This document shows positions 29,501-38,588 of a DNA stretch of 64,000 bases, piece after piece; position 1 is the stretch's first letter, and each line of letters begins with the position of its first letter. The stretch covers positions 16,006,865 through 16,070,864 of the forward strand of contig NC_083599.1 of NCBI RefSeq assembly GCF_020882245.1, in the 5' to 3' direction. The DNA comes from Rhopalosiphum padi. Taxonomy: Eukaryota > Arthropoda > Insecta > Hemiptera > Aphididae. Under the pieces are notes generated by a model. The model searched no databases. It was not told where the DNA came from and saw only the letters and a program-made list of their open reading frames with translations. The translations under genes were made by a program, and so were the position numbers.

Positions 29501-30531
29501 GTCACTTCAAAAAATATATCGTAAACACTATTTTTGGATTAACGTTATACATTCGTCGAGTGCATACCTTTATTATTAAAAATAATTATTATTAAGTACA
29601 ACGTTGTCGTCCGATACTCCGTGTATACGCAGTTTCGTTGTTCACAATCGTTCGTCGATCGTCATCGCAACTATGACGCTTGTGTACGTAACTAGCGTGT
29701 ACGGCGTTACACACGATAAATATCAGTATGAAAAATACGATAGAAGCGATACCTACCCCCCCCCCCCCCCAAAAAAAAAAAGGAGAAATCTGAGCTGACA
29801 ACTAACGCGACCTATTACGGGCCATCGGAGAGCACGCCGATCGAATAGCATAACGTACGACTAGACCTATAATAGCGCACAGTGTCCTGCTTATACACCT
29901 GGTATACAGACTATACCAGCGGTGGCCAGCGAGAAGATACTCGCGAGCCACCAAATATATAATAAGTCATAAGTACATAAATATAAGTATAAATAAATTC
30001 ATATTAAAAATTTTTTTTTGTAAAAACGTTACGATAAGATGTGAGCCGCGAAAGTCTATGACGCGAGCCGCGGTTTGGCCACCCCTGGACTGTATACAGT
30101 ATATACAGTGGCGCAACTGAGGGAGGTGTTTTCGCCTTCCCCCCCTTAGAACCGTAACCTAAGTCCATAGTGTATACTAACAAATGTTGAAATGTATTGG
30201 GGAACTACTGTACATACACGCTACTGGCGGACACCTCCCTTGAAAAAATTCTGGTTGCGCTACCACGACGCTATAATGTAATACGTAAATCGCGCATTGT
30301 CCCGATGATATCGTCGCCGACGGCCGCGTACAATCATAATAGTGACGATTCGCGCCTTTCGAAACGCATGTCCTATATGGCCCGGCTGTCATAAACCTAT
30401 ATATTATAATTACATAGACCTATATATTACAATAGGTATACCTATAATATTATATGTACGGTGTGCACGCGTGCGGCTTACCTGCTGATCATGTACCGGT
30501 GGCTGTACACGGAGTAATACTTGGTCGGCAT
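20542..30531 (-). CDS. Type II membrane protein with GG (FAM3/ILEI-type) domain, multi-exon
   Basis: Proposed exons, 5' to 3': 30,531-30,482; 25,912-25,767; 25,670-25,517; 23,631-23,481; 23,046-22,811; 22,361-22,206; 22,133-22,038; 20,654-20,542. The first starts MPTKYYSVYSHRYM. Exon 3 encodes a hydrophobic anchor (about residues 69-84), implying a type II protein with a luminal or extracellular body. Exons 4-6 form a GG domain as in FAM3 cytokine-like proteins and the stem of POMGnT1: a CGLQTIC segment, GGRGINVAVI, a KNFDTYEYN segment, and then a QWYMVTQKG strand. Exon 7 adds two cysteines beyond the usual FAM3 end, and the last exon gives a Ser/Thr-rich tail. The intron after exon 5 begins with GC, not GT. 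Phase fits all junctions except exon 3 to 4, so a short exon between 25,516 and 23,632 is probably missing. No glycosyltransferase domain is seen. Function is unknown; ligand or sugar binding is only an inference from the family. Confidence 0.7.
20571..20590. repeat. TTG triplet microsatellite in a proposed terminal exon
   Basis: A run of TTG triplets. In the proposed last exon of the GG-domain gene (minus strand) it reads as a run of threonine codons, so the length of the tail could vary between individuals. Confidence 0.6.
21915..21956. repeat. 42-bp perfect palindrome
   Basis: Two perfect 21-base arms with no spacer. Each arm contains TTGATTATAAATACTA. The same palindrome, shortened by a few central bases, occurs inside the Mutator-like element at 42,852-42,885. 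Here it lies in the last proposed intron of the GG-domain gene. Confidence 0.85.
29917..30087. mobile_element. hAT-type MITE, 171 bp
   Basis: The left end is CAGCGGTGGCCA and the right end TGGCCACCCCTG, so the termini are inverted repeats of the CAGNGGTGG type used by hAT transposases. The flanking 8-mers GACTATAC (29,909) and GACTGTAT (30,088) match at six of eight positions, as an aged hAT target duplication would. Internally, CGCGAGCC blocks face GTGAGCCGCG blocks in opposite orientation. It has no coding capacity. Confidence 0.75.
30106..30266. mobile_element. Short inverted-repeat element, probable MITE
   Basis: The left arm (GTGGCGCAACTGAGGGAGGTG) and right arm (CACCTCCCTT...GGTTGCGCTACCAC) are imperfect reverse complements enclosing about 90 bases. 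It begins CAGTGGCGC, similar to hAT ends. It lies 18 bp from the MITE at 29,917-30,087. I see no clear target duplication, so the borders are approximate. Confidence 0.5.
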
Positions 30532-30930
30532 GTCTCGGCCCGTCGTGTCAACGGGTTAGCGGCCCGCTGTTACCGATGTTTTCGAACTAAATCCACTGAT
30601 AAGAAGGTGCGTGTTGACATCGAACAGTATAGTTCTGTTATCACGCGCGGTCTCCGTCGCGGCCGAGTCGACGCCGCGCAGTGGTGGGCGGCGGTTGTCG
30701 AAAGCCGCACGCGGTGGCGGCGCGCGGATATCACATAATATAAATATATATATATATATATATATTATAATATAGGACGCGCGTATTGATTTCTCGCCCG
30801 GTCAGCTGACGCGGTCGTCCCGAGGCTGAGTGCAGTACAGGCGCGCGCGTCGTCGGCGATTCGGTGGTAGGTATTATATTATTGTACGAGTCGCGGGGTC
30901 GTTATAATATATTATTATATACACCCGCCG
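30532..30930 (-). promoter_or_regulatory. CpG-rich promoter and 5' UTR region of the GG-domain gene
   Basis: This CpG-rich island directly upstream of the minus-strand start codon at 30,531 is the densest in the middle of the window. It is split by a (TA)n tract near 30,745-30,765. Promoter function is inferred from its position and composition. No transcription start can be fixed. Confidence 0.5.
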
Positions 30931-33900
30931 ACAACGTATCGCATTATAATATAGTCGTATATTATTTCGATATCACTGCAGCTTGCTATTTTACCTATAT
31001 AATAATAATGTGCAGTCGTGTTTGTAACTTCCGTATAGATATTATATGCTAAAAGCTGCTGTCTCGTCCGTACACCGTTTACGCAATACGGTTTTACGTA
31101 GTATCGCTCGTATACAATATTATTCACCGCGTGTTCGTCGACGTCTATTCGCAGTTAATTATGCGCAGTAAGAATAAAATATTATATGTCCCATACGCGG
31201 ACACGCAGCTATATTTGTTGTATATGAGGTCGATAAAGTATACTTGCGTAGAATAGTCTACCGTGGGGTGTATAGGGGTGGGGAGGAGTCGAAAAGTCCA
31301 ACGAAGTATTATTTCTCGCACGTGGGCCCCCTATAGAAAATCGTCGCCCTTAAAACGGCAAAACGCCGCTAATGTCCATACCGTAGGTATATTATATATC
31401 TACGGGTTTTACGACAAAATATTATCACGGCAACAATATTCCGTGAAAAATTAAAAATTATAACCACAAAAAACAGCAAAACGAAAAAATATTTTTAATC
31501 GTTCAAACAAGTTGCGGAGCAATAACATTCTTAAATAATTCTCATTTATATAATATAATTATACCGTGAGTATAACTATAATTATTTAAATTTTTTCAAA
31601 AAAACTACAATTAAAATTTAAACAGTAGTTAACTTACAATACACGTTACCGTTTTCAAAATAACGATTCATATACACATCACGTTTTATTTTGGATTAGA
31701 AGTTTAGATTTTGAACTAATAATAATTATGCAGAATTTTAGTCATAATAATAAAACAATATTTTAGGATATTTTTTATTTTTTTATTATAACATATTATC
31801 AAAACTACGTAGACGCGTAATAGGTAGGTGAGTGATAATAAGTTTCTAAAAATGTATTTGGTTTTTTTGTTTCCAGTCGTTCGGAAAGTAACGAGAACAA
31901 ATGATAAATTTAAAAATAGCATTTCACTGAGGATATCATTATATTCAACAATATTACTTTAATCTTTACTATTTTACGATATCTAAAATTACTGTTAAAT
32001 TATTACTCGTAAAACACTAATTGTTTCAAACTACATTTTTTTTTAAAGAAACACTCTAAATAATTGTAAGTCATTACAAGACAATATTTTTGGAAATAAA
32101 TTATATCTTTACTATTTTTTATGATTATATAATTTCTTAAGTTTTTCACTTTTTTGGATGAGAACATTGATTTTTAATTTGAAGTAGAACATTATTCGGA
32201 ATATTTCGATCTATCTAAATCAAATTTTGGATTAGTAGCATATTAGTAAGATATAAATGTTTAAATTTTTAAGTGTCGATGCAAGTGTAATGAACCAACA
32301 TTTTGCGGGGTACCTAATTTTGTTACACTCAACTTCACTTATCCAAACTTATAAGTGGTTAATAATCGACCAAAATAATGTATCAAAGTAGTACAAAAAA
32401 TGTTCAGTTTTGGAATAAAGAATTAAAAATGCATGTTGTCATTAAAAATTATCAAAAAAATTAAGAAATGACAACGATAAAAAATATATTATTTTAGAAA
32501 AATTATGTTTTTTATGATTTAAAATGATGTGAAAAAAATGTGTAAAATGTTTCCGAAATAACGAGTGTCTTACGTTAATTAGATCAAGCAGTTTATTTAT
32601 TTATTTATTTTTAGTGTTTATAAAATAGGTACCTATATTTGTTTTAAACATACCAACAGAATTATAATAATTATAAAATATTTATTATTTATTATAGTAT
32701 AATATATATTACTGTTACTATGTAAACCGTTGTTGAAAAACCATTTTAAAGATTTATATAACAATAAATTTGATAATGTATATCAAAAAATGCTAAAATA
32801 ATTGTTTAATATCTGTGGAAAAAGCTGATCTTAAGAATAATTTCAAATATTTAATAACTATTATCATGCTATAGCTGATAATTTCATCGCATTACCAGTG
32901 ACAAATTGAATGCCATGGACTTATGCCTTCTTAAACTCCGATGAATGAAAACTATTTACATTTTCACAGTTATTTGAGAAGTTTTGACCAATTATATACA
33001 GTACAGGTCTAAGATAATGTCTAATTATAATAACTATCTTATATTATGTAGCCAATGGCAACTCTATTATGTAAATAAAAATATTTTCGTTTTTCACGTG
33101 TCAACAAATCCTTGTATGCGTCCCATTTAAAATACAAAGTTTAAAAAATTTGCTTCAAGGTACACGTCCTTGATTTTAGGATTGTCTATGTACTAAATAA
33201 TTTCAAAACCGTTTACCCATGTCGCGCCATCACAGCTGACCAATCGAAAATAATGCATCAATCGCAACAATTAGTTACTAAATACTAATTAGTCATTACC
33301 AACGGTTGACTATTGTCTATCGGGTATTTTGGACTTTATGACTGTTTTGAATTTGTTCATTTTTTTTTTTTTTTTAAGTACTATTATTAATAAATGTCCT
33401 ATAACATGATTCTAATGATTACATAGTTCTTGAATATTTATGTGTGTAAATATTATATTATAGTATGTGTCTTATTAAAAATATGTATGAAAATTATATC
33501 ATTATATTATATAGATGGCTCATCTAAAGTAGAAAAATATATATTTGTATCCAGATAAGCAAGTCTCAAAACTGACGATAGATTACTGATCTTAATTTCC
33601 AAGAGCAGGAGAAAAACAGTATACGCAACGACATCTAGATGACTGCAATTAAACTATTGCTCGTAACGCATCGCATTTAATATTGAATGCTATTCAGCGA
33701 AAAATGCGTATAAAATGTTGTTATACATTAAACTTAATGTTTTAGTAAGTAGGTTTATTGTTGTGTTTACCAATAATAGTAATAATACCAACATTGAAAG
33801 TAACTATTTTTCTCAAAATCCATCACTTAAGTCTACTTTATATGTTGCATACACATCCATGCACAGATGCACATTTCATGTAGATGCTTAAACCGTGTTC

Positions 33901-33979
33901 TTCATATTATCCTTGAAATTATTTTTTTTCCTTTTGTACATTATAATTTATAAGATATAATAATTAATTTTATATTAAG
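30931..33979. other. AT-rich intergenic DNA
   Basis: No exon, RNA gene or bounded element is recognised. The sequence is mildly CpG-rich up to about 31,400, then uniformly AT-rich. Confidence 0.5.
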
Positions 33980-34245
33980 ATATGACGTCGCACTCACACG
34001 TGTTGTCTCCGTCTTACACGCGTACGACATGATAAATTTTCGTCCGCCAGTTTCAATAGTGTACTTTTAGTTTTGATATTGGAGTAAATTGACATATTAT
34101 CAAATTTTTAGGTAAGAACATATTATCTGTGTTCTCTCGTTGGTTTCTTACGATATTTTAATTTTTAGGTGTGTTTTGAGTATGAAAAATATTAAATACT
34201 TGAAAATGCTCAAAATTCATTAAAAAATTAAAATATCGTAAAAGA
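33980..34245. repeat. Degraded copy of the foldback hAT-type MITE
   Basis: The first 160 bases align by eye with the left arm of the element at 45,257-45,824. Shared words include GTGTTGTCTC, GATAAATTTTCGT/AATAAATTTTCGTTC, TATTATCAAATTT and GGTAAGAA. Next comes an inverted pair, CTTACGATATTTTAATTTTT facing AAAAATTAAAATATCGTAAAAG. The outer right arm is missing. Confidence 0.6.
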
Positions 34246-35342
34246 CGGCTCTAGGGGGGGGGGGAGATTCCGTGCAGATGCCCGGGGCCCCGTTATCGAG
34301 GGGGCGTGTCTACTTATTTTATTATTAATAATTAAGTACTCACCATCTAGTTCCATAATCATCAAGGTCTCCAAAATACGTAGTGCCGTCACTGATCCTA
34401 ACTTTAGAGTAGAATGAATTTGGTAAAAATACATAGGTAGACAAAAACAAAACTATATACTATTATGACGTAGTAAAAAATTAATTAAGTACGATAAATT
34501 TTATTATTATGGTAAATTTATTAATTATAATAAATTACAATTTATTACTAATTATACGTTTGTTTGAGAAAAAAATTAATTTAAAAACACAATATGTAGC
34601 ACATTATATGTAGTTATTCAAGTAGGTACCTACTTATCTATTTATAATAAAATAAATACAATAAAAAAAAATATATGATAATATCTAAAAAATTATAGAT
34701 GTAAAGTATATATTTATTTCAGATTGTAACACTAATAACAGTAATATTATTTAAAATTCATGTTTAGTTTTATTCTGGCTCTGGTAATATTGTCGTACGA
34801 TGATTAAATAACCCACCCAAAAATTCGGACGTGCATGAAAGTTTGCCTATCAAAAAATGTATAGGGGTAATGTATAGTTCTCGGGTATTATTACCGAGTG
34901 GGTCTTACGGCTATTCCGTCCGTTCTTGGACACACACAGTACCGATACATTTGCAATACTGTTAAAAAAAAACTAGTCTGAAAAAAATTAATTTAAGCTT
35001 CAATATATTGTAATGAAAAACTAAATTTTGTTCCCAATGCGAGCCAGACAATCTAATTAATCAAACTAATTTCAATCAATTGTTATAAATATGCAATTAT
35101 TTCCTAAGAAACTTTATCTTACGGTTGTTATAGGTACATAAACTTATTAAAAACTCACAATCAGAATACTAGTGTAACAATTATAAATAAGTATGTTACA
35201 TGACACTTATATGTATATGTACGGACTCTATTGCTGACCAATGCATTATTAACACACACATACAAACACACATATATTTGTAAGGCCTATGGCCAAGCCA
35301 CTGTATGTATAGGTAGTGAGTCGATTGTACACCTTAGACATA
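34246..35342. other. AT-rich DNA with one G/C-rich spot
   Basis: No gene is seen. The only compositional oddity is the G run and GC-rich stretch at 34,251-34,310, unlike its surroundings and possibly an old repeat fragment. Confidence 0.5.
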
Positions 35343-35350
35343 AAGGATTG
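35343..35350. repeat. Left target-site duplication of the Mutator-like element
   Basis: AAGGATTG, repeated exactly at 37,926-37,933 on the other side of the element. Eight to nine bases is the usual duplication length for Mutator-like transposases. Confidence 0.85.
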
Positions 35351-35372
35351 GGCTGCATCCGAGTTGGGTCCC

Positions 35373-35560
35373 AAATTTATAATTACTACACTAGTTGGGT
35401 CCCGAATTATTTTAGGTACTACACTAGTTGGGTCCCGGATTTTTGTAGGTACTATACTAGTTCGGTCCCGGATTTTTATAGTTGCTACACTAGTTGGGTC
35501 CTGAATTATTTTAGCTACAATACTAGTTCTTGAATATTTTTTGGTAAGTACTACACTATA
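35373..35560. repeat. Subterminal tandem repeats of the MULE, left arm
   Basis: About five degenerate units of roughly 33 bp, each with ACTAGTT(G/C)GGTCC followed by an ATT-rich half. Inverted copies lie at about 37,770-37,925. In MULEs such repeats are plausible transposase binding sites, but that is an inference here. Confidence 0.8.
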
Positions 35561-35878
35561 GTACTATACTAACATTTTCCTTCCCATTTTAACAGACTTA
35601 GGACTGTCTATGATCTATTTAGACCACAGGTATGGTTAAAAATGTTTTTTACAGTTTTTTTTTTAGTTTTGTTTCTTTTCTATTAAAATATAAGTAATTA
35701 GAATTTTATAAAAAAATAAATCACTTATATATTGAAAAGGTTAAAAACTAATTAGTATAAAAATACATATTATATAATATAAATATAGCCATATAGGTGT
35801 AAGTTAAAAAATATTAAAAATGTTAAAATTATTATACAATAATATTATAAATACAAAAAAAAAATATTTTTGGAAAAA

Positions 35879-37255
35879 TCACATGTTTGTTGGTAAAAAT
35901 TTATACGATATTAATTTTACAAAATCAAATCGATTGATTATTCCTGCAGTTTTTTTATTCATATTGTCAGCTATAAATTTTTCTTTTAGCAAAATGCAGT
36001 TTCTTTTTTTCATTACTTCTACACTTCTCATTTTTATATAAGTATCAATTTGTACGTTTTTTAAAATTTCTAGGAACTGATAAATATTTGGGTGTGCTGT
36101 GTAAAACATAGAATTAAAATGAGAATGGAATGATTCGCAGGAATTTGTGGTTCGCATTGTCGAGGCATTAAATTCTGACCAAATTTTTGGTGGAAATCTA
36201 GATTCTTCATTAATATAATTGTCAAAAACATAATCAGTGAATTCTCGAATTTTATTGTCGTTTGGTTGGAGACTCATTATATCTTCAATAAAACAATTTT
36301 CCACTTCTTCTGGGTGTAGAAATGGTAAGCCAAAAAAATATTTGAGATATTTACTTAATTCAGAATTACTTTTATACTCGTTTGTTAATCCCAAATTTTG
36401 AATTTTCCGCCACCAGCTCTGCCCTAAATGGAATCTACACCCTTTAATATTTATTTCCGGCCATACTGATAAAATAGAATTATGAATAGCTTCTTCAAAG
36501 TCTACATATATTGTTTGAGGTAAAAATTTTAAATTAAGTTTTTCGCATTCATTACATAACATCCGAAAAGTTTGAGTATAAATTTCTTTTTGTTTATTTG
36601 GGAGTAGACAAAAAATAAGTGGAATATAATGATTATTATGTATTGTATGTATTGTGAATATTTGCATAAATATTTTTGGGCAACTTTTGAATGTGCCATC
36701 TACGTAAAACGTGTTGTTGTTACATAAAAAATTTAAATTTTCGACTGTACAAAAAATAACTATGTTATATTGATTATCATTAATTAATAAAAAATTTTCT
36801 TGTTTGTTAGTTTTTATATTTAAATCGTTCAATACTTTGTGAACCTCGTCATAACTTTGTGGAATATTTGGTAGAATATTTTTTCTCGCGTGATGAATAT
36901 TTTTTTTAATAAGTGTACAATCGTAACGTGTTAATGTATCTATATCATTGTTTTTTAATTCAGCATGTAATAATTTAGAAGGTTTCTCACATATATCATT
37001 TTGAGCTTTTCTCTTTAAATTATTATTTAATATCTGCCTATTTAATATTTTTTCGGAATCACAATTATGATTATGTGTCAAATTTTGATCAATAAATTGA
37101 TTTTCGTTGTATTTAAAAAATGACTTACATGATCTATGAATACATCTCCATCGTTCAATATCATTTTTCAGAAGTTTGTGAAATGAAAATTTATATCCTT
37201 CTATAATATATATTTTTTTGCCCTTTTCACTGAACATAACGTTAGAATCTTCCAT
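35879..37255 (-). CDS. MULE transposase with N-terminal FLYWCH-type zinc finger
   Basis: A protein of 458 residues if it starts at the Met at 37,255, which begins MEDSNVMFSEKGKK. I chose this start because the related copy at 43,028 starts at the same place; the frame opens nine codons earlier. The N-terminus (about residues 10-65) looks like a FLYWCH zinc finger, with the segment GYKFSFH, then WRC, then HNH. The MULE catalytic domain follows: first acidic site in FYVDGTFKSCP, second in IYVDFEEAIH, then a CRFHLGQSWW segment. A TTNSCESFHS motif probably supplies the catalytic glutamate. The frame is uninterrupted. It should catalyse cut-and-paste movement of this element and perhaps related ones. 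Confidence 0.9.
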   Translation of the reverse strand: MEDSNVMFSEKGKKIYIIEGYKFSFHKLLKNDIERWRCIHRSCKSFFKYNENQFIDQNLTHNHNCDSEKILNRQILNNNLKRKAQNDICEKPSKLLHAELKNNDIDTLTRYDCTLIKKNIHHARKNILPNIPQSYDEVHKVLNDLNIKTNKQENFLLINDNQYNIVIFCTVENLNFLCNNNTFYVDGTFKSCPKIFMQIFTIHTIHNNHYIPLIFCLLPNKQKEIYTQTFRMLCNECEKLNLKFLPQTIYVDFEEAIHNSILSVWPEINIKGCRFHLGQSWWRKIQNLGLTNEYKSNSELSKYLKYFFGLPFLHPEEVENCFIEDIMSLQPNDNKIREFTDYVFDNYINEESRFPPKIWSEFNASTMRTTNSCESFHSHFNSMFYTAHPNIYQFLEILKNVQIDTYIKMRSVEVMKKRNCILLKEKFIADNMNKKTAGIINRFDFVKLISYKFLPTNM

Positions 37256-37925
37256 AGTGCTAGTGGTTAGAATGCAGAACACTTACTACCAACATGTAGC
37301 TATATCGATAGATAACTCGTCGAGGTTTAACCGGCATTTATCGCTGTTCCAGATAGTTTATTATAAGATATGTCAAAAATTATCAGATATTACCGATAAT
37401 ACTGATATTATTACACGAATGCTCGAAAAATCCATGAGAGAAAACCACTTACGTCTTTTTTTATTACGAATATCCCATAATAGTCATATTATATATGTAT
37501 AAGTACTTTTCATTTACTTTTAAATTTAATAAAATTCTATTAATATTATTGTACAATATTTTTACTAACTATCAAATACTATTATATAAATTATACAATT
37601 CTTCATAAACCTATTATATGGATTTATTTAAATTAAATAATATGTATTTATATACTTGGTTTTTAGCATTTTTAATATTTTAAAAAAAAACTGTAAAAAA
37701 CATTTTTAACCATACCTGTGGTCTAAATAGCTCATAGACAGTCTGTTAAAATGGGAATGAAAATGTTAGTATAGTGTAGTACTTACCAAAAAATATTCAG
37801 GAACTAGTGGAATACCTATAATAATTTGGGACCCAACTAGTATAGTACCTATAAAAATCTGGGACCTAACTAGTACACTACCTGCGATTAGCCCCTAGTA
37901 TTCGGGACCCAACTCGGATGCACCG

Positions 37926-37933
37926 AAGGATTG
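37926..37933. repeat. Right target-site duplication of the Mutator-like element
   Basis: AAGGATTG, identical to 35,343-35,350. Confidence 0.85.
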
Positions 37934-38459
37934 CAGGACTCCGTACGACTACGTTAAGGTAATTTTTAGTATAGAAGACTGCAATTACCGTGAGTAGCAT
38001 TATTTATAAGTATTTAGTCTATAACAAAAGTTAATAACACCTGAAACAGAATCCTAGTTATTTATATTACATTTAAGATTCCTACGTTCTACCCCTGGCT
38101 ACGGAAACTATATTTATAGAGTCTAACGACTCTCCCTGGATATCTCATATTTGACTGGTCATTCCCCGACCACGTTACACTAGGTTTATATTTTATCTAT
38201 ATCTATTATTTCCTAATTATATAATTTAATAATAAATAATTGTAATCATAAATACTATTGGAATTATGAAGACGTTATTAATTTTGTCAAAATAAATATA
38301 GTATTTACTACAATTAAAAATACCTCAATCAACAACAGTCAGTAACAAACTAATAACTAATAAATTAATTGATACAAAAAAAAAATACTAATGTACCTAT
38401 CAAATTTAATAAAAATGTATTTACTTAATAATAATATCCTAAAGGTTTATGAAAAATGT
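37934..38459. other. Spacer between MULE and 5S gene
   Basis: AT-rich DNA with no recognised feature. Confidence 0.5.
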
Positions 38460-38469
38460 AAAAAAAAAA
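38460..38469 (-). terminator. RNA polymerase III terminator of the 5S gene
   Basis: A run of ten T on the minus strand, starting one base after the end of the 5S sequence. This is the standard pol III stop signal. Confidence 0.8.
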
Positions 38470-38470
38470 C

Positions 38471-38588
38471 GCCAACGGCACGTAGTGTTCCCAAGCGGTC
38501 ACCCATCCAAGTACTAACTACGCCCGACGTTGCTTAACTTCAGTGATCGGACGAGAACTGGTGTATTCAACGTGGTATGGTCGTTGGC
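38471..38588 (-). rRNA. 5S ribosomal RNA gene (single copy)
   Basis: Minus-strand sequence of 118 bases begins GCCAACGACCATACCACG and ends GTGCCGTTGGC, as insect 5S rRNA does. It contains the conserved GTTCTCGTCCGATCACTGAA, AAGTTAAGCAACGTCGGGC and GATGGGTGACCGC segments. The outer stem (GCCAACG with CGTTGGC) pairs. The GCGTAG and CTACG segments of the inner helix still pair although they differ from the C/G-rich form familiar in other insects. A T run follows. It could be a functional dispersed copy or a recent pseudogene outside the main array. Confidence 0.92.

Larger units (their letters stand above)
25913..30481 (-). other. Large first intron of the GG-domain gene
   Basis: The donor after 30,482 (CAG then GTAAGCC on the minus strand) and the acceptor before 25,912 (TTTATTAG then GAATTTT) keep phase 2. 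The intron is AT-rich and without recognised exons. It holds the MITEs at 29,917 and 30,106 and a run of 15 C followed by 11 A at 29,756-29,781. Confidence 0.6.
35351..37925. mobile_element. Mutator-like element (MULE), 2,575 bp, complete
   Basis: The left terminus GGCTGCATCCGAGTTGGGTC and the right terminus form an inverted repeat that extends imperfectly for about 250-310 bp on each side. Each arm is filled with tandem units of about 33 bp built on ACTAGTTGGGTCCC. The outer flanks are the identical 8-mer AAGGATTG. The single long open frame inside encodes a FLYWCH/MULE transposase on the minus strand. Intact termini, target duplication and uninterrupted frame together suggest a recent insertion. 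Confidence 0.92.

Noticed and set aside
30454..30738. A 94-codon plus-strand open frame in the CpG-rich island
   Set aside because: It is the shadow of the minus-strand first exon and 5' UTR. GC-rich sequence opens frames by chance, and the peptide has no recognisable domain.
35231..35533. Two plus-strand frames of 100 and 62 codons with a repeating peptide
   Set aside because: They are translations of the subterminal tandem repeats of the MULE, not genes.
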